Positions 54,462 through 63,287 of a stretch of 64,000 nucleotides of DNA are shown piece after piece (within the stretch, counting starts at the first letter, position 1; each line of letters starts with the position of its first letter). Source of the stretch: Oscillospiraceae bacterium (GTDB lineage Bacteria; Bacillota; Clostridia; Oscillospirales; Ruminococcaceae); assembly GCA_012520915.1 (NCBI GenBank), contig JAAYNJ010000022.1, positions 124,001-188,000 on the forward strand, given 5' to 3'. Both the position numbers and the translations under genes were made by a program. The notes under the pieces were generated by a model, which was not told the DNA's origin, made no database searches, and saw only the letters and a list, made by a program, of their open reading frames with translations.

Positions 54462-55859
54462 ATGAAAAAATGTCCTTCGCTTGATAGAAACCTTTTGAGA
54501 TCAATTGTTGTACTCTCTTGGCCCACGGTAGTTGAGCAGGCTCTTCACACAGGAGTAATGTATATTGACACAGCCCTAGTGGGTCATATAGGTGCAAACG
54601 CATCTGCGGCGGTTGGAATAACCTCTTCGTCAAATTGGATGATAATTGGATTTTTTTCCGCAATAGGCATGGGTGTGATTTCGAGTATAGCCAAGTCCAT
54701 GGGTGCCAAGAATTACGATAAAGTGGGCAACTCTTTGGTTCAATCAATTATTATCTCCTTGATAGTTGGGGTTGTTACAGCAGTAATTGCTGTGTCTATT
54801 AGCCCGTTTCTCCCTCGTCTTCTTGGTGCTGAGAAAAAGATAGAACATGATGCTTTTATATACTTTTTTATCATAAGTCTGGCCACACCTCTTCGAGCAT
54901 GTGCAATGATAATAGGGGCAGCTTTGAGGGCGACCGGAAATACAAGAAAACCGATGATGATTACGATTGTGTCTGTATTCATCAAATTACTATTATCTAT
55001 ATTTCTAATTTCAGGAACAAAAAAGATAGATTTATTCGGATTGAACTTTGTGTTACCTGGAATGAAGTTGGGGGTTATGGGAGCGGGAATTGCTTCCGCA
55101 GCTGGTTTTATTATAAACGGGCTGATTATGTTGCGTGCGGTTGTCAAAAACAGATATTTTCCAAAGTATAATGTCAATTGGAAATTAAACAGAGGAATTA
55201 TTAGCGAGTATGCAAGAATAGGACTGCCTGTGGCAGCTCAAAAGACGGTTATTAACCTCGGTCATGTTGTATTTACCTCTCTCGTATCAAGGCTTGGTAC
55301 CATAGCTCTCGCTACTCATTCAATTGCGTTAACGGCGGAGGAGGCTTTTTATATTCCGGGATTTGGCATGCAGATTGCCGCTGCCACTTTGGCGGGGAAT
55401 GCCGTTGGTCAACAAGATGCCAAAAAGCTTAGAAAAACTACATTTGCCATAAGTGGAGTTTCAGCCAGTGTGATGACAATACTTGCAACGCTCCTGTTTA
55501 TTTTCCCTTCGACGGTAATGAGTTTATTTACAACAGATCCGGGTGTCATACGAGGCGGTGCTACTATCCTAAGAATAGTAGCGGTTTCAGAACCTCTATT
55601 TGCAATGACCATCATATTGGAAGGTGTTTTTAATGGTGTTGGAGATGTGAAGACCCCATTTATTGTTCTGGTATCATCGATGTGGGGTGTCAGGATATTA
55701 TGGACATTAATTTGTGTGGTGGTTTTAGGTTTGGGACTACAGGCAGTATGGGTTTGTATGATTGCAGATAATATTATTCGATGCATCTTGTTATTTATGG
55801 TATTTACCAGAAGAAATTGGAATGAATATCTATCCGGCATTAGTACGATGAGATATTAA
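54462..55859 (+). CDS. MATE family efflux transporter
   Basis: 465 aa with about twelve hydrophobic segments in two halves. VLSWPTVVEQALHTGVMYID and DTALVGHIG at the N-terminus, the RATGNTRKPM loop, and GAALRATG / EGVFNGVGDVKTP in the two halves are MATE signatures. MATE proteins export cationic or aromatic compounds with Na+ or H+. In this locus it may export a dead-end product or toxic intermediate; that is inference. No strong ribosome binding site precedes ATG 54462. Confidence 0.92.
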   Translation: MKKCPSLDRNLLRSIVVLSWPTVVEQALHTGVMYIDTALVGHIGANASAAVGITSSSNWMIIGFFSAIGMGVISSIAKSMGAKNYDKVGNSLVQSIIISLIVGVVTAVIAVSISPFLPRLLGAEKKIEHDAFIYFFIISLATPLRACAMIIGAALRATGNTRKPMMITIVSVFIKLLLSIFLISGTKKIDLFGLNFVLPGMKLGVMGAGIASAAGFIINGLIMLRAVVKNRYFPKYNVNWKLNRGIISEYARIGLPVAAQKTVINLGHVVFTSLVSRLGTIALATHSIALTAEEAFYIPGFGMQIAAATLAGNAVGQQDAKKLRKTTFAISGVSASVMTILATLLFIFPSTVMSLFTTDPGVIRGGATILRIVAVSEPLFAMTIILEGVFNGVGDVKTPFIVLVSSMWGVRILWTLICVVVLGLGLQAVWVCMIADNIIRCILLFMVFTRRNWNEYLSGISTMRY

Positions 55860-55875
55860 ATAGAAAGGAAAATAT

Positions 55876-57222
55876 ATGTTTGATTTGCGTGTTAAAAATG
55901 GAATATTAGTTGTATCGGGTGAAGAGATAAAGACCGATTTATATGTTAAAAAAGGCGTTGTATCAGCAATTTCAAGCGAAGATTTACCTGCTGAATTGAT
56001 AGTTGATGCTGAAGGTAAATATGTATTTCCAGGATTTGTTGATCCGCATTCGCATATGAATGATCCTCCCGGAGGAGATGTAAGTGAAGATTTTTATACA
56101 GGAACATGTTCTGCTGCAGCAGGAGGTATCACAACATCTATAGAAATGCCATTGACTACTCCGGTTACAGCCACGAAAAAGGCTCTGATAGATAAAATTA
56201 ATATATGTGGAAAGAAAGCGGTTGTCGACTTTTCAATGATATGCGGATACACACCGGATAATGGTGATGAAATCGAGCCAATGCTTTCGGCAGGAGCAGT
56301 AGGTTTTAAAGCATTTACTCCGTATTCCACTGAAATCAAACGACTGGATGACGCAGATTTATACAAAGCATTAAGTCGTCTTTCAGGAACAGGGGTGACC
56401 CTTTCAATACATTGCGAAAATGCTGATATTGTAAAAAAGTTCACGGATGAGTTAAGAGAAAACGGAAAAGTTTCTCCTGAATACTATGGGCAGGGAAGGC
56501 CGGAAATAGCAGAAATCGAGTCAGTAATGAAAGTAAGTCTGATGGCATATAAAACGGGAGCAAAAGTAAATATAGCTCACTGTTCATCTCCGGAAGCTGT
56601 CGATATTGCGTCATATTATCGGCAGTTGGGTGCCGATATTTCCGTTGAAACTTGTACCCATTATCTTGCCTTAAACGATAAGGATATTGAGAAGTGGGGA
56701 GTTTATTGTGTGTGTAACCCTCCATTAAGAAGCGAAAAAACAAGGAACGAGCTGTGGAAAAGGGTAGTGGAGGGGAAAATTGACTTTATAGGAAGCGACC
56801 ATTCCGCATATCTTCACTCTGAAAAAGCCGAAGGAAAAGATGACATATTCTTGACACCTGCAGGAATTACAGCTCTACAGACATGTTACCCAATATTCTT
56901 TGATGAAGCAGTAAATAAACGCGGTATGCCGGTTGCAAGATTTTGTGAAATGACGAGTGCGTCCGCGGCAAAACGTTTTGACATATATCCACGTAAAGGC
57001 TCCCTGATGGTTGGTTCGGATGCGGATTTTGTCATATTTGATGCTGGGAAAAAATGGAAAGTCAGAAGTGATGACTTCTTTTATCTGGAAAAATGGACTC
57101 CGCATGAAGGCCAAACTGTCACAGGCTCAGTTGAAAGAACATTTGTCCGCGGGCAGGAAGTTTTTTCGAGTGGAAAAATAGTTGTAAAAGCCGGTAGTGG
57201 ACAATTTATCGCCAGAAATTAA
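55876..57222 (+). CDS. Cyclic amidohydrolase (allantoinase/dihydropyrimidinase-like)
   Basis: 448 aa TIM-barrel amidohydrolase. All metal ligands of the class are visible: H58 and H60 (VDPHSHMND), the carbamylated lysine K145 (VGFKAFTPYS), H179 (SIHCENA), H235 (IAHCSSPE) and D308 (GSDHSAY). These enzymes open five- and six-membered cyclic ureides such as allantoin, hydantoin or dihydropyrimidines. The adjacent allantoin/hydantoin racemase and allantoate-amidohydrolase-like gene favour a ureide ring. AllB and HydA cannot be told apart safely from sequence alone. GAAAGGA precedes ATG 55876. Confidence 0.88.
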   Translation: MFDLRVKNGILVVSGEEIKTDLYVKKGVVSAISSEDLPAELIVDAEGKYVFPGFVDPHSHMNDPPGGDVSEDFYTGTCSAAAGGITTSIEMPLTTPVTATKKALIDKINICGKKAVVDFSMICGYTPDNGDEIEPMLSAGAVGFKAFTPYSTEIKRLDDADLYKALSRLSGTGVTLSIHCENADIVKKFTDELRENGKVSPEYYGQGRPEIAEIESVMKVSLMAYKTGAKVNIAHCSSPEAVDIASYYRQLGADISVETCTHYLALNDKDIEKWGVYCVCNPPLRSEKTRNELWKRVVEGKIDFIGSDHSAYLHSEKAEGKDDIFLTPAGITALQTCYPIFFDEAVNKRGMPVARFCEMTSASAAKRFDIYPRKGSLMVGSDADFVIFDAGKKWKVRSDDFFYLEKWTPHEGQTVTGSVERTFVRGQEVFSSGKIVVKAGSGQFIARN

Positions 57223-57238
57223 CTGTGAGGAGATAAAG

Positions 57239-57901
57239 ATGAAGCGAATACTGCTATTAAATCCAAATTCCACGAAAAGTGTGACAGAAAGAATTTCGAA
57301 AACTGCCAAACGCTATGATCAGCCGGGATTTATAATTGAAACAATAACCTGTGAGGATGCCCCTAGCGCAATAGAAACATCATATGACGAACTTATGTCG
57401 GGGAAAGCCGTTGTAGATGAACTTTCAAAGAGAGAGTTTGATGCTGCTGCCATCTGCTGTTTCTCGGATCCTGGACTTTTATCTGCACGTGAATTATTCA
57501 GTCAACCGATAGTGGGAATCTGCCAGGCGGCTGTGAACTATTCTGCTCTGTTTTCACGAAGGTTTTCTATAATTGCTTCAGGTGGATCGAGTGAAATTGA
57601 CTCCTTTATAAACCAAATGAAAAGTTATCAAGCTGGGGAAAGATTGGCATCTGTTGAATATCTTGACACGGGAGTTTTGGGTGTAACAACAAATTCTGAT
57701 GAGATTTCGGAAAGAATAGAAAAATGTATAAAAGACCACGGCGTGGGTGCAGTTCTTTTGGGGTGTGCAGCGTTCTCCGGACTTTCGGAAAAACTATCTG
57801 CCAAGCATAAAATATTTGTAAGTGAAGGTGTAGGTCCTGCAATTCTAACGCTGGTTTCACTTATGAATTTTCGAGAATCTAATAAAGGATGGTTGAAATG
57901 A
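57239..57901 (+). CDS. Hydantoin/allantoin racemase family protein
   Basis: 220 aa. LLLNPNSTKSVTERI at the N-terminus and CCFSDPGLLSAREL with catalytic C74, plus LLGCAAFSGL with C176, match the hydantoin/allantoin racemase group more closely than the gene at 48118. It interconverts the two enantiomers of a 5-substituted hydantoin or allantoin so both can be used. ATG 57239 has GAGGAG upstream; the last four bases overlap the next gene (ATGA). Confidence 0.87.
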   Translation: MKRILLLNPNSTKSVTERISKTAKRYDQPGFIIETITCEDAPSAIETSYDELMSGKAVVDELSKREFDAAAICCFSDPGLLSARELFSQPIVGICQAAVNYSALFSRRFSIIASGGSSEIDSFINQMKSYQAGERLASVEYLDTGVLGVTTNSDEISERIEKCIKDHGVGAVLLGCAAFSGLSEKLSAKHKIFVSEGVGPAILTLVSLMNFRESNKGWLK

Positions 57902-59124
57902 ACCTCGGAGAAAGAATAGAAAATAAACTGAATCTGTTGGCTGAGGTATCAAAAATTGATGACATAATCTGGAGAGCGGCATACACTCCGGAGTATGAGG
58001 CTGCAAAAAAACTCATTAAAAAATGGGCTGTTGAGAGCGGACTGGATATGAGAGAAGATTCCGTTGGAAACCTCTACGTCTCAATACGTGGCAAAACAAA
58101 AGAAACAATATTGGTTGCATCGCACTTAGATACGGTACGTGACGGAGGAAAATATGATGGAGCAGCGGGTATAATCTGTGGTCTTGTCGCACTTCAAGAG
58201 TTAAAGTCGGAAGGATTTTCTCCGGAGTTGAATTTAGAGTTGGTTGCCCTGCTTGAGGAGGAAGGAAGTCGGTTTTCTTCATCCTGTCATGGCAGCTGTG
58301 CTATATGTGGAACATTTGATTTCGCAGCGCTTGATGAGTGTGACAGAGACGGAGTGAGTTTCCGGGAAGCTATGACGGCTTCCGGTTATTTTCCTGAAGA
58401 TATAGGTTCTGCAAAACGGGACGACATTTTCTCAGTAATTGAGCTCCATATAGAGCAGGGACCATATCTTGAAGATAATGGAATGGACATAGGAATAGTT
58501 GACGCGATAGTTGGCATTGTAACATACGATATAGTGATTGAAGGACAACAAAACCATGCCGGGACAACCCCAATGAATATGCGATTAGATCCTGTAACTG
58601 AAATGGCAGGCTTTGTTACAAAAGTAACAAACAAAGCGATAGCATTAGGAACACCGACAGCTACTTTCGGATACATCAGATCATTTCCCGGTATGCTTAA
58701 TGTCATTCCGAATCGAATTGAAATGACGTTGGATGTAAGGGATGGTGATGAAGAGATATTGAGAGATTTTGAAGAAAAGATTAAATCAGAGTTAGATTTG
58801 ATTTCGCAAAAAGGATTCAAAACCGATGTAAATCGCACTCAGTGGTCGCCGCCCGTTTCTATGAACATAGAGTTGGGTAAAATTATAGAAAGAACTTGCA
58901 AAAAGCTTAACCTCAATTATTGCCACATGAACAGTGGGGCTGGTCATGATTCGATGGTGTTTGGAAAAAAATTTAAAACGGCCATGATTTTTGTGCCAAG
59001 CAGAGACGGAATTAGTCACCACAGGGATGAATATACATCTCCAGCACAACTTGAAAAGGGATGTCTTTTGCTAAAAGAATTATTGATTGAATTAGCTACA
59101 AAAAATACTAAAAATATTATTTGA
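57898..59124 (+). CDS. M20 amidase, allantoate amidohydrolase / N-carbamoyl-amino-acid hydrolase type
   Basis: 408 aa. Metal ligands H76 (ASHLDTV), D87 (KYDGAAG), E121-E122 (LLEEEGSRF), the His of IELHIEQGP and the His of SHHRDEYT are all present, as is the GHDSMVFG block. This group hydrolyses N-carbamoyl or ureido groups, releasing CO2 and ammonia. Together with the cyclic amidohydrolase and racemase just upstream it makes a hydantoinase-racemase-carbamoylase triad. ATG 57898 overlaps the racemase stop by four bases. Confidence 0.88.
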   Translation: MNLGERIENKLNLLAEVSKIDDIIWRAAYTPEYEAAKKLIKKWAVESGLDMREDSVGNLYVSIRGKTKETILVASHLDTVRDGGKYDGAAGIICGLVALQELKSEGFSPELNLELVALLEEEGSRFSSSCHGSCAICGTFDFAALDECDRDGVSFREAMTASGYFPEDIGSAKRDDIFSVIELHIEQGPYLEDNGMDIGIVDAIVGIVTYDIVIEGQQNHAGTTPMNMRLDPVTEMAGFVTKVTNKAIALGTPTATFGYIRSFPGMLNVIPNRIEMTLDVRDGDEEILRDFEEKIKSELDLISQKGFKTDVNRTQWSPPVSMNIELGKIIERTCKKLNLNYCHMNSGAGHDSMVFGKKFKTAMIFVPSRDGISHHRDEYTSPAQLEKGCLLLKELLIELATKNTKNII

Positions 59125-59137
59125 AAGGAATAATGTA

Positions 59138-60475
59138 ATGAAGAAATCTTTAGTAGCACTTGTAGGAGTTGCAAGTCATGATGAGAGTGGCGGATATAGA
59201 GCTGAGGAGCTTTTAGATGCCGCTGAAAAAAGAATAAAAGCGGAGGGCTTTGATGTCTACAGAGCTTCTAGGGTTGTTTGGACACAGTCGGACGCATTGG
59301 TGATTTCAAGCGAGCTCGAGGATATGAAAATTAGCTCACTTGTAGTATTAAACATCACATGGGTGGCGGATTCCCTTTTATATCTGTTGCTTCATAAAAT
59401 TCATGTGCCGTTTGCTTTATGGGCTGTACCTTTTACAGAAACATTTGCATTAGGTTGCGTACAGCATATGGGAGCGACCCTGAAAATGGTAAAGTTCCCG
59501 TTTCAACCGCTTTACGGGGACGCAGATAATCCAAACTTAATAAAAAAGCTCGTCCGGTTTTTAAAAGCTTCAGCTGCAATTTGTGAAATTCGCAACATGC
59601 GTGTAGCTCTTATGGGTCCCCGTCAAACTTGGCGGGTTGCTGGCCCTCAGGATATGAGTCTTGAAGAGTGGGATTTTTCACTCAAGTTTGGAGTCACTAT
59701 AATTCATTTTGAAATGGATGAATTATTAGACCGTGTCGATAAAATAGATGATAGCGATGCAAAAATTACCCTTGCTTGTCTTGAAAAACGGATTGGAAAT
59801 TCGTCGGCCGGTGAAGAACGGATGATTTTTGCGGCAAAAGTATATAAAGCGCTAAAGCAAATAATTGAGGAAAATTCTCTTGCGGGAATAGCAGCGGAAT
59901 GCTATCCGAAATTTGACGGAATAACAAATCTTTCAGCGGCATGGTTGGCCGATGAGGGGATTGTTATTGAGACCGAGGGGGATATTTCAAATACCGTATT
60001 GCGCGCTGTATTAAATTCAATAGATAAAGAAGGAACAACATTTCTGGGAGAAGCCGGCAGTTACAATGTCAATGAGAACTACATGTTTATGTCTCATGGC
60101 GGAAGCACCGCTCCGACATTATCAGATGAGTTGAAAAGGGTTGAGGTTTCAGCTAGCGGAGAAATGGGTACTTATGTGGGTACTCCAATAAAGGCGATGA
60201 AGGATGTGACGATTTCTAATTTAACCGGATCGAACGGAAATTACAAAATGTTGATTGCCTCCGGAGAGACATTGCAAGTAAGTGATGAAGATTACGACAA
60301 AACGGGTAAAAGACTGGCATCAAAAGTTCGCTTTAAAAATGCAGATATTGCGACCGCATTTGAAAAACTATTCAAGTCCGGTATTGATCATCACCTTGTG
60401 TTGAGAGAAGGCGATCATACCGATATTCTTGCTACGATTGCAGATCTTATGGGAATTGAAAAAGTAATCATATAG
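59138..60475 (+). CDS. L-fucose/L-arabinose isomerase-like protein
   Basis: 445 aa. The fold and blocks GIAAECYPKFDG, ETEGDISNTVLRAVLNSI, TFLGEAGSYN and FMSHGGST resemble L-fucose isomerase-like proteins, including a Glu, an Asp and a His at metal-ligand positions. No sugar kinase, aldolase or sugar transporter is near, and the neighbours are ureide enzymes, so the substrate is probably not fucose; an open-chain carbohydrate-like intermediate or a ketose/aldose formed from a nucleoside is conceivable. GAAAGGA precedes ATG 59138. Confidence 0.75.
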   Translation: MKKSLVALVGVASHDESGGYRAEELLDAAEKRIKAEGFDVYRASRVVWTQSDALVISSELEDMKISSLVVLNITWVADSLLYLLLHKIHVPFALWAVPFTETFALGCVQHMGATLKMVKFPFQPLYGDADNPNLIKKLVRFLKASAAICEIRNMRVALMGPRQTWRVAGPQDMSLEEWDFSLKFGVTIIHFEMDELLDRVDKIDDSDAKITLACLEKRIGNSSAGEERMIFAAKVYKALKQIIEENSLAGIAAECYPKFDGITNLSAAWLADEGIVIETEGDISNTVLRAVLNSIDKEGTTFLGEAGSYNVNENYMFMSHGGSTAPTLSDELKRVEVSASGEMGTYVGTPIKAMKDVTISNLTGSNGNYKMLIASGETLQVSDEDYDKTGKRLASKVRFKNADIATAFEKLFKSGIDHHLVLREGDHTDILATIADLMGIEKVII

Positions 60476-60498
60476 ATGCTTTATATTTGGAGGATAAA

Positions 60499-61920
60499 AT
60501 GCCAATAAAAATTGATATGTTAGTGAAAGCCCCTCACATATATACAATGGAGGGAGAGGGAGTTGGATACCGTTCGAACACTACCTTGGCTATTGATTCA
60601 GGTAAAATAATTGATGTTTTTTCTGCATCCGAAAACCGTTATGAGGCAAATGAATACATTGACTTAAAACATCATGTTGTGCTTCCGGGTTTCATAGATT
60701 CGCATATGCACACAGGCGATAATATTATGCGAGGCTTGGCACAGGATACCTCTCATTGGATGATGTATGGGCTTCAACCGTTTGACAATGTTGTGAGCGA
60801 CGATGAGCTCGATGCGGGCAGTCGGCTGGCAATAATTGAAGCGATTAAAGCCGGGACTACGACATTGGGAGACTACAATTGGCAGATGGAAAATGTTTGC
60901 AGATTCATTAAAAAAATCGGAGCTCGCGGACATATCACTCAAATGATCCGGGCGATTGTGTCAAGAGTATACGATCCGGGCGAACTATATGAGTTTGATG
61001 AAATAAAAGGAGAAGAAAGTTTTAAACGCAATCTTGAACTTTTTGAGAAATGGCATGGGGCTGAAGGAGGGAGAATCAGAATTCTTTTTGGGCCACAAGG
61101 GGCCGACTTTGTAAGTCCGGAACTGTTGCTTAAAGTAAAAAAAGCCGCAATTGAGCGAAAGACCATGATACATATGCATGTCCAGCAGGGAGAACGCGAG
61201 ACTGCCCAGATGATTGGGCGTTACGGCAAACGAACGACAGAGTTTCTTGCAAAAATCGGATATTTGGATAGCACTCTTATGGCTGTGCACCTTGCGGATT
61301 GTAATGACCAGGAAGCTGCGGAAATTGCTAAAAGCGGTGCTTCTATGCTGTTTTGTCCCGGCTCTATCGCGATAATTGACGGAATATTACCTCCCGTTCT
61401 TCCATTTATTGAAGCGGGAGGAAAAGTTGCATTGGGGTCAGATCAGGCTCCGGGCAACAATTGTCATAATATCATCAATGAGATGAAGAATGCGGCACTT
61501 TTTTGTAAGTTGGAAAAGAAAAATCCTGAAATAATGCCTGCTTGGAAAGTGTTGCGTATGGCGACTATCGAGGGGGCAAAAGCAATAGGACTTGGAGATG
61601 AAATAGGTTCTTTAGAAATTGGCAAACGCGCAGATTTCATAGCAATAGATCTGCATGTTCCGTCAATGCAACCGGTTTACACATTTCCTATGAGGAATAT
61701 AGTTCCCAATCTTGTGTATTCTGCTCGCGGTTCAGAGGTAGTATTTTCTGTAGTTGATGGAAGAATAATTATGGAAAATGGTAAAATTTCCGGAATAGAT
61801 GAATTGGAATACATACGTGATGTTGATAAATATCCTGATGATATTGGCAGACGGGCGAGCGAGGAGTTTTATCGAATAAACGGTACAAATGCAAGGTTTA
61901 TGTCTGAAGGAAAACTATAA
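60499..61920 (+). CDS. Amidohydrolase of the SsnA/AtzA/guanine deaminase group
   Basis: 473 aa. The class motif is H69-x-H71 (GFIDSHMHTGD), then IHMHVQQGERE, VHLADCNDQE and GSDQAPGNNCHN supply the other metal and substrate residues. Members deaminate or dechlorinate heterocyclic rings (guanine, 8-oxoguanine, cytosine, s-triazines) or, as SsnA, take part in anaerobic purine use. It is the last enzyme gene of the plus-strand train. ATG 60499 follows GGAGGA (60489-60494). Confidence 0.86.
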   Translation: MPIKIDMLVKAPHIYTMEGEGVGYRSNTTLAIDSGKIIDVFSASENRYEANEYIDLKHHVVLPGFIDSHMHTGDNIMRGLAQDTSHWMMYGLQPFDNVVSDDELDAGSRLAIIEAIKAGTTTLGDYNWQMENVCRFIKKIGARGHITQMIRAIVSRVYDPGELYEFDEIKGEESFKRNLELFEKWHGAEGGRIRILFGPQGADFVSPELLLKVKKAAIERKTMIHMHVQQGERETAQMIGRYGKRTTEFLAKIGYLDSTLMAVHLADCNDQEAAEIAKSGASMLFCPGSIAIIDGILPPVLPFIEAGGKVALGSDQAPGNNCHNIINEMKNAALFCKLEKKNPEIMPAWKVLRMATIEGAKAIGLGDEIGSLEIGKRADFIAIDLHVPSMQPVYTFPMRNIVPNLVYSARGSEVVFSVVDGRIIMENGKISGIDELEYIRDVDKYPDDIGRRASEEFYRINGTNARFMSEGKL

Positions 61921-62106
61921 GACATACTGTATCCGAATATTCCACCTTACTGATATTATTATTTCACCAAAATGCGAAAATACTTGGTTGATTTTGTTCA
62001 ATTCTTAAAAGTGGCTTGAAAACAACAAATGATACATGATATTTTTATATTGGTAGTTATTTGAAATTAGTATCAGTTTATGAGAGCAATCTTAGGAGGT
62101 GGAAGT

Positions 62107-63270
62107 TTGCTGACGGTTATGAATGCATTATCACAACCACTTTTTAAGGGTTTTAGATTTCTTTCAGGTGTAAAAGGAGCTGCTAATATCATAACGGGAG
62201 TCGGAATATTTGAATGGGAAACTCTCGATGATATAGAAACGGATTTCATGCAAGGAGAATTTGTTGTCACGACTCTTTCGTGTGCAAGAAATGACGTTGG
62301 TTACGCGTGCGAATGCTTGAAGGCCCTTATTGATAAAAAGGTTGCTGCTATAGCAATAAAAAACATATATTTTAGCGAGTTGCCACAAGAAATTCTAAGG
62401 TATTCAGATAATGCACAAGTCCCGATATTTTCTTTCAGCGATGCAAATTTTGAAGATTTGATTTTTAATATTAAAAATGCAATTGAACTTGGAGGATTGA
62501 ATAAAGAATGGAATCGAGCTGTAGAGAATCTCATAAGAGGTAAGGGGAAACCGAAAAAACTAAGCGAATTGGCTCGAGAACTGAATCCTTTTTTTTATAA
62601 GCATCATATATGCGCAAGTTGTGTTATGCGTGACAACAGCACCAAAATACTTGAACAGGTGAGTTTTGAGTACAGTAATATGTCTCACAAGCTACCTTCT
62701 TTTGAGCGAGCAGTGTTTATGTTAATAGAAAGAAGAAACAACCTTTTAGCAATCTATTCTTCTGCCATAAATGAGAACTTGAAACGGGAAATTTTACGAT
62801 TGCTATCAGATGTTGGAATAAACCAGGATAAATTCAGGATAGGGTTGAGTTCTATTAAACATGAGCTGCATATGATGGGTACTAGTATTAAGGAAAGTTT
62901 TTATGCTGCTATAACATGCCGTATAAATGGAGAGCAACTACTTGAGTTCGAAAAAATTGGGTTAAACAGATTTCTATGTCCGCTTAGAAACAGTGATTGG
63001 ATAAAAGAGTTTTATAGCGATTATTTATCAAAACTTGAAGAATATGATAATAAGAATAAATCCAATCTGCTGGAAACACTTCTTACATATGTTGCGTGTG
63101 GCGGAAATGTTGCCGCAACTGCCAAGCAAATGTATCAACATAGCAACACAATCCGATACAGGCTCGAAAAGATCAGGGGACTTTTGGGTCTGGGAGATTC
63201 TATAAATTCCTATACTAACCTTTATGTTTTTGCCATTCTGTATGATATATATAAAAATTTTGACGTGTAA
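62107..63270 (+). CDS. PucR family transcriptional regulator
   Basis: 387 aa. The N-terminal half is the PucR-type sensor domain (LFKGFRFLSGVKGAAN, IFEWETLDDIETDFMQGEFVVTT), the middle a GGDEF-like degenerate region, and the C-terminus a PucR helix-turn-helix (TYVACGGNVAATAKQMYQHS then NTIRYRLEKIRGLLG). PucR of Bacillus controls purine and allantoin catabolism, which supports such a role for the locus. TTG 62107 is the best start: AGGAGGTGG (62094-62102) lies five bases before it; ATG 62080 lacks a site. It probably controls both trains. Confidence 0.9.
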   Translation: MLTVMNALSQPLFKGFRFLSGVKGAANIITGVGIFEWETLDDIETDFMQGEFVVTTLSCARNDVGYACECLKALIDKKVAAIAIKNIYFSELPQEILRYSDNAQVPIFSFSDANFEDLIFNIKNAIELGGLNKEWNRAVENLIRGKGKPKKLSELARELNPFFYKHHICASCVMRDNSTKILEQVSFEYSNMSHKLPSFERAVFMLIERRNNLLAIYSSAINENLKREILRLLSDVGINQDKFRIGLSSIKHELHMMGTSIKESFYAAITCRINGEQLLEFEKIGLNRFLCPLRNSDWIKEFYSDYLSKLEEYDNKNKSNLLETLLTYVACGGNVAATAKQMYQHSNTIRYRLEKIRGLLGLGDSINSYTNLYVFAILYDIYKNFDV

Positions 63271-63287
63271 ACGGAGTAAAGATATCT

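Noticed and set aside
42439-63270. Known anaerobic urate/purine degradation cluster
   Set aside because: The SsnA-like, HydA-like and M20 genes are shared elements, but diaminopropionate ammonia-lyase, YgeW-type carbamoyltransferase, YgfK and the molybdenum hydroxylase genes are missing.
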